Source: CAZNQW01 sp964575225
GTDB taxonomy: Bacteria > Chloroflexota > Anaerolineae > JAAYZQ01
Direction of reading: 5' to 3'
Assembly (NCBI GenBank): GCA_964575225.1
Contig: CAZNQW010000097.1
Coordinates: 1 to 13,727 of the forward strand
Length of the DNA: 13,727 nt
Positions 11,145 to 13,727 of the stretch are shown piece after piece. Each line of letters opens with the position of its first letter. Position 1 is the first letter of the stretch. Made by a program: the position numbers and the translations under genes. The notes under the pieces are model-generated. The model was not told the DNA's origin. It made no database searches and saw only the letters and a list, made by a program, of their open reading frames with translations.

Positions 11145-12608
11145 ATGACCATCCCACGAATTGCCCTGGCAGCGGATTTTACCATTTCGCGCGTATTGAC
11201 GGGTCTGTGGCAGATTGCCGACATGGAACGCGACGACCGCGTCGTGGATCTGGAGGCCGCCGCGGCCGCCATGGCGCCCTATGTCGAAGCCGGCTTTACA
11301 ACCTTTGACATGGCGGACCACTATGGCTCGGCCGAAGTGATCGCCGGCCTGTGCCGCCGCCGCCTCGGCCCCGGCGCCTCGTTGCAGACGCTGACCAAAT
11401 GGGTGCCCAAACCGGGCGTGATCACCAAAGAGGACGTCCGCGAGGCCGTCCAGGTCTCCCTCGACCGGCTGCAGGTCGACCGCCTGGACCTGCTGCAATT
11501 CCACACCTGGTACTATGCCGATCCAAGCTGGCTGGACTGTCTCTTCTGGCTTCAGGAACTCAAAGAGGAAGGGCTGATCCGCCACCTGGGGTTGACCAAC
11601 TTTGACACGGCCCACCTGAGCGTTGCCGTCCACAGCGGCATCGAGATCGTGTCCAATCAGGTCTGCTTTTCGCTGTTGGACCAGCGCGCCCGCGGCCCGA
11701 TGAGCGAGTTCTGCCTGAAGCACGGCATCAAGTTGCTGGCCTTTGGCACTGTGGCCGGGGGGTTTCTGACCGAGCGCTGGCTGGGCCAGCCGGACCCGGG
11801 GCTGGACAGCCTCGACACCTGGTCGCAGATGAAGTACCGGCGCTATATCGAGGTGGCCGGGGGATGGGATCGGTTCCAGGAGTTGCTGCACACCCTCGAC
11901 AGGGTGGCCCGGCGCCATGGGGTGTCGATGGCCAACGTCGCCACGCGGACCATCCTCGAACAGCCGGCCGTAGCCGGGGTGATCGTGGGGGCGCGCCTGG
12001 GCCAGAGCGAGCACATCGCCGACAACCAGCGCCTGTTCGAGTTCTCGCTGGACGAAACCAGCCGCGCCGAGATCGAGGCGGCCCTGTCGAAAATGACTCC
12101 CGTCCCCGGCGATTGCGGCGACGAATATCGCAAGCCGCCCTTCCTCACCGCCTCGGGAGATCTCAGCCACCACCTCGACTCGCTGCCCGCCCCCTTTCCG
12201 GTGCAGGCGCGGGGCGAGGGGCGCAGTCAGGTGGTCAGCGGCACCGAATGGGAAAAGATGGCCGGATACAGCCGGGCCGTGCGCAGTGGCGACCGGATCC
12301 TGGTATCGGGTACCACGGCCACCCACCGCGACCGGGCCATCGGCGGGTCAGATGCGGCGGCCCAGTTCCATTTTGCCGTCGACAAGATCGAGGGCGCGAT
12401 TCAATCGCTGGGCGGGCGATTGGAGGATGTGGTGCGGACGCGAGTATATGTGCGCCGCCTGGCCGATTGGGAAGCGGTGGCCCGGGCCCACGGCCGGCGG
12501 TTCGGCGAGATCCAGCCGGCCAACACCCTGGTGCAGGCCGGGCTGGTGGGCGACGAGTATCTGGTAGAGGTGGAAGCCGAGGCGGTGGTCGGTCCCCGGC
12601 CGTCGTAG
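11145..12608 (+). CDS. Aldo/keto reductase fused to a RidA-like (YjgF/UK114) domain
   Basis: This is a 487-aa cytoplasmic fusion. Residues 1-320 are an aldo/keto reductase TIM barrel with the full catalytic tetrad: D55 and Y60 (FDMADHYGSAE), K85 (LTKWVPKP) and H120 (LLQFHTWYYAD). A nucleotide-binding GARLGQSEHIADN follows near 283-295, so NAD(P)H-dependent carbonyl reduction is likely. After a Pro-rich linker, residues 362-484 form a RidA-type domain (GYSRAVRSGDRILVSGTTAT, SLGGRLEDVVRTRVYVR). The motif carrying the imine-deaminase arginine in RidA (PARSxVEV) reads PANTLVQA, Asn in place of Arg, so classical deaminase activity is doubtful. The ATG at 11145 follows GAGAGG by 10 nt and lies downstream of a strong promoter; earlier in-frame starts fall in repeats. 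Substrate is unknown. It may share a transcript with the SurE gene downstream. Confidence 0.92.
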   Translation: MTIPRIALAADFTISRVLTGLWQIADMERDDRVVDLEAAAAAMAPYVEAGFTTFDMADHYGSAEVIAGLCRRRLGPGASLQTLTKWVPKPGVITKEDVREAVQVSLDRLQVDRLDLLQFHTWYYADPSWLDCLFWLQELKEEGLIRHLGLTNFDTAHLSVAVHSGIEIVSNQVCFSLLDQRARGPMSEFCLKHGIKLLAFGTVAGGFLTERWLGQPDPGLDSLDTWSQMKYRRYIEVAGGWDRFQELLHTLDRVARRHGVSMANVATRTILEQPAVAGVIVGARLGQSEHIADNQRLFEFSLDETSRAEIEAALSKMTPVPGDCGDEYRKPPFLTASGDLSHHLDSLPAPFPVQARGEGRSQVVSGTEWEKMAGYSRAVRSGDRILVSGTTATHRDRAIGGSDAAAQFHFAVDKIEGAIQSLGGRLEDVVRTRVYVRRLADWEAVARAHGRRFGEIQPANTLVQAGLVGDEYLVEVEAEAVVGPRPS

Positions 12609-12684
12609 GACGCCAGCCAAACGCTCACCGGAGATCTAGCGATCCGGCCGCGAGCAGAGATGGGCGGGCCAGCGGCCTGGTAGA

Positions 12685-12702
12685 GGCGCGGCATGCCGCG
12701 CC
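12685..12702. repeat. Perfect 18-bp palindrome upstream of surE
   Basis: GGCGCGGCATGCCGCGCC is its own reverse complement, within GTAGAGGCG...CGCCCC, which relates it to family B. It lies 34 nt before the SurE start codon, in the 128-nt gap after the AKR-RidA gene, where a hairpin could attenuate or stabilise the message. Confidence 0.7.
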
Positions 12703-12736
12703 CCAGATTACCCACATGAAGGAGTCATCCAGAGTT

Positions 12737-13543
12737 ATGTCAAACGAACGCCCCTTGATCCTGATTACCTGCGACGATGGAATCGAATCGCCCGGACTGC
12801 GAGCCGCTGTGCGCGCCGCGCTACCGCTGGGCGAGGTGCTGGTGACCTCCCCCTGCGCCCAACAGAGCGGCGCGGGCCGCAGCCTGCCCTCCTTTCACGA
12901 TGGCGCCATCCACGCCGTCGATTATCGGGTGGACGGCCAACCCGTCCCGGCCTATGGCATCCACGGGTCGCCGGCCCAATCGGTGCTCTATGCCATGGTC
13001 GAATTGGTGGAGCGCCGGCCCGCCCTGTGCCTTTCGGGCATCAACTTTGGCGAGAACGTCGGCACCAACGTGACCGCCTCGGGCACGGTGGGCGCCGCCA
13101 TCCAGGCCGCCGATATGGGCATCCCGGCCCTGGCGGTCAGCCTGGAGACCGAGCCCCAATACCACTATAACCACTCCGAAGAGGTGGATTTCAGCGCCGC
13201 CACCCACTTTGCCCGCCTGTTCGCCGCCCGGATGCTGGCCCGACCGATGCCCTTTGACGTGGACCTGCTCAAGGTCGAGGTGCCCGCCGGCGCCACGCCC
13301 GACACCCCCTGGCGCGTCACCCGCCAGTCACGCCAGAACTATTTCCACGCGCTGCCCACGGGCCGCAAGCAGCTCTCGGAAAAGATCCGCCTGCCCTATG
13401 AAGTGGCCATCGACCAGGATACGTTAGAGCCCGATTCCGACGTCCACGCCCTGCGCATCGACCGCGTGGTGTCGGTCACGCCCCTGAGCCTGGACCTCAC
13501 CTCGCGGGTATCGCCGGACGATCTGGAGGCCCTGCTGCGCTAG
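12737..13543 (+). CDS. surE: SurE-type 5'/3'-nucleotidase (survival protein SurE)
   Basis: This is a 268-aa metal-dependent phosphatase. SurE proteins hydrolyse nucleoside monophosphates and related phosphoesters. Metal ligands are in place: D13-D14 (TCDDGIESPGL), S44 (QQSGAG) and N103 (SGINFGENVGTN), followed by SGTVGAAIQAADMGIPALAVS. Two small departures from the usual wording are CDDG for NDDG and GSPAQSV for GTPADCV. Length is normal. I chose the ATG at 12737: GAAGGAG lies 12 nt upstream, rather far, but the in-frame ATG at 12716 has no ribosome site at all. It is co-oriented with the AKR-RidA gene 128 nt upstream, with no clear promoter of its own seen. The stop is TAG. Confidence 0.92.
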   Translation: MSNERPLILITCDDGIESPGLRAAVRAALPLGEVLVTSPCAQQSGAGRSLPSFHDGAIHAVDYRVDGQPVPAYGIHGSPAQSVLYAMVELVERRPALCLSGINFGENVGTNVTASGTVGAAIQAADMGIPALAVSLETEPQYHYNHSEEVDFSAATHFARLFAARMLARPMPFDVDLLKVEVPAGATPDTPWRVTRQSRQNYFHALPTGRKQLSEKIRLPYEVAIDQDTLEPDSDVHALRIDRVVSVTPLSLDLTSRVSPDDLEALLR

Positions 13544-13578
13544 GCGGTCCCGGGCGTCGGCCCAGGCCATCGCCCGCC

Positions 13579-13672
13579 ACGTCGCCCCCGCCGCCCGAGA
13601 CATCACCCCCGCCGCCCGAGACGTCACCCCCGCAAACGAGACGTCACCCCAGCAAACGCGGGGGTCCATGGG
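13579..13672. repeat. Degenerate 20-21 bp tandem array ending in a family A repeat
   Basis: Four units of the form ACGTCACCCCCGCCGCCCGAG begin at 13579, 13600, 13621 and 13641. The last runs into AACGCGGGGGTCCATGG, an inverted family A core (copy 6). The array fills the space after surE and reaches almost to the adapter. Confidence 0.7.
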
Positions 13673-13681
13673 TTCTGCCTG

Positions 13682-13727
13682 AGATCGGAAGAGCACACGT
13701 CTGAACTCCAGTCACGAGATTCCATCT
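13682..13727 (+). other. Illumina TruSeq i7-side adapter (artefact)
   Basis: This is the 34-nt TruSeq read-2 adapter (AGATCGGAAGAGC...CAGTCAC) at 13682-13715, then the index GAGATTCC at 13716-13723 (TruSeq HT D704, from memory), then ATCT, the start of the P7 arm. It is not genomic. Confidence 0.97.

Noticed and set aside
10965..12326. 453-aa minus-strand open frame
   Set aside because: Antisense to the AKR-RidA gene, whose catalytic tetrad and promoter are clear.
11864..12736. N-terminal extension of the surE frame to 11864
   Set aside because: It lies inside the AKR-RidA gene in another frame and encodes Arg/Gly/Pro-rich shadow sequence. SurE proteins start close to the DDG motif.
13579..13672. 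CRISPR-like array
   Set aside because: The units are adjacent with no unique spacers and drift in sequence; there are no cas genes.
1..13727. Reassignment of TAG to a sense codon in this organism
   Set aside because: At least seven genes in the window end at TAG at the expected family length, so TAG works as a normal stop. Only local readthrough or mutation is considered.

Overview
ORIGIN AND QUALITY. The window is a metagenome-style scaffold. Untrimmed Illumina TruSeq sequence lies at both ends (1-45 and 13682-13727), and a 10-N scaffold gap sits at 9406-9415. The biological part is about 46-13681. It is GC-rich by eye. Several signs point to a Chloroflexota bacterium of the Anaerolineae/Ardenticatenia/Caldilineae kind: a 7TM-PAS-GAF histidine kinase, a DUF5317 membrane protein, an NHLP-clan small protein, a lipoprotein with the 'SLGVPEPGQVYAQVITPG' motif, a YchF with a GLPNSTKTT P-loop, and abundant palindromic interspersed repeats. 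The taxonomy is an inference; there is no marker rRNA here.

LAYOUT. (1) 244-900 (-): a YqaA/DedA-like membrane protein. It is divergent from (2) 1283-2405 (+): a stand-alone receiver protein followed 4 nt later by a TTG-started lipoprotein. A repeat-derived hairpin separates these from the next block, which converges on them. (3) 5422-2521 (-): a probable operon encoding a 56-aa secreted or membrane peptide, a DUF5317 membrane protein, a 100-aa NHLP-clan-like protein, a soluble hybrid kinase (HisKA-HATPase-REC) and a single-domain receiver. (4) about 9063-5869 (-): a large 7TM-PAS-PAS-GAF-GAF-HisKA-HATPase kinase, broken by one in-frame TAG between HisKA and HATPase. (5) 9241-9405 (-): a degraded C-terminal remnant of a superfamily 1 helicase, cut by the N gap. 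(6) 10581-9493 (-): a YchF-like P-loop NTPase with its own terminator. (7) 10612-11078: a block of palindromic repeats. (8) 11145-12608 (+): an aldo/keto reductase fused to a RidA-like domain, then 12737-13543 (+): a SurE-type phosphatase.

HOW THE GENES MAY WORK TOGETHER. Blocks 2-4 form a signalling island: two kinases, three phosphoacceptor domains and no DNA-binding output domain, next to two very small proteins and a membrane protein of unknown function. The best candidate for an undescribed system is block 3, a possible peptide plus membrane protein plus phosphorelay unit. The promoters of blocks 3 and 4 share the 10-mer TTGTATACTG. Blocks 6 and 8 look like ordinary housekeeping or metabolic genes, but with altered active-site residues (the YchF Walker A motif and the RidA arginine).
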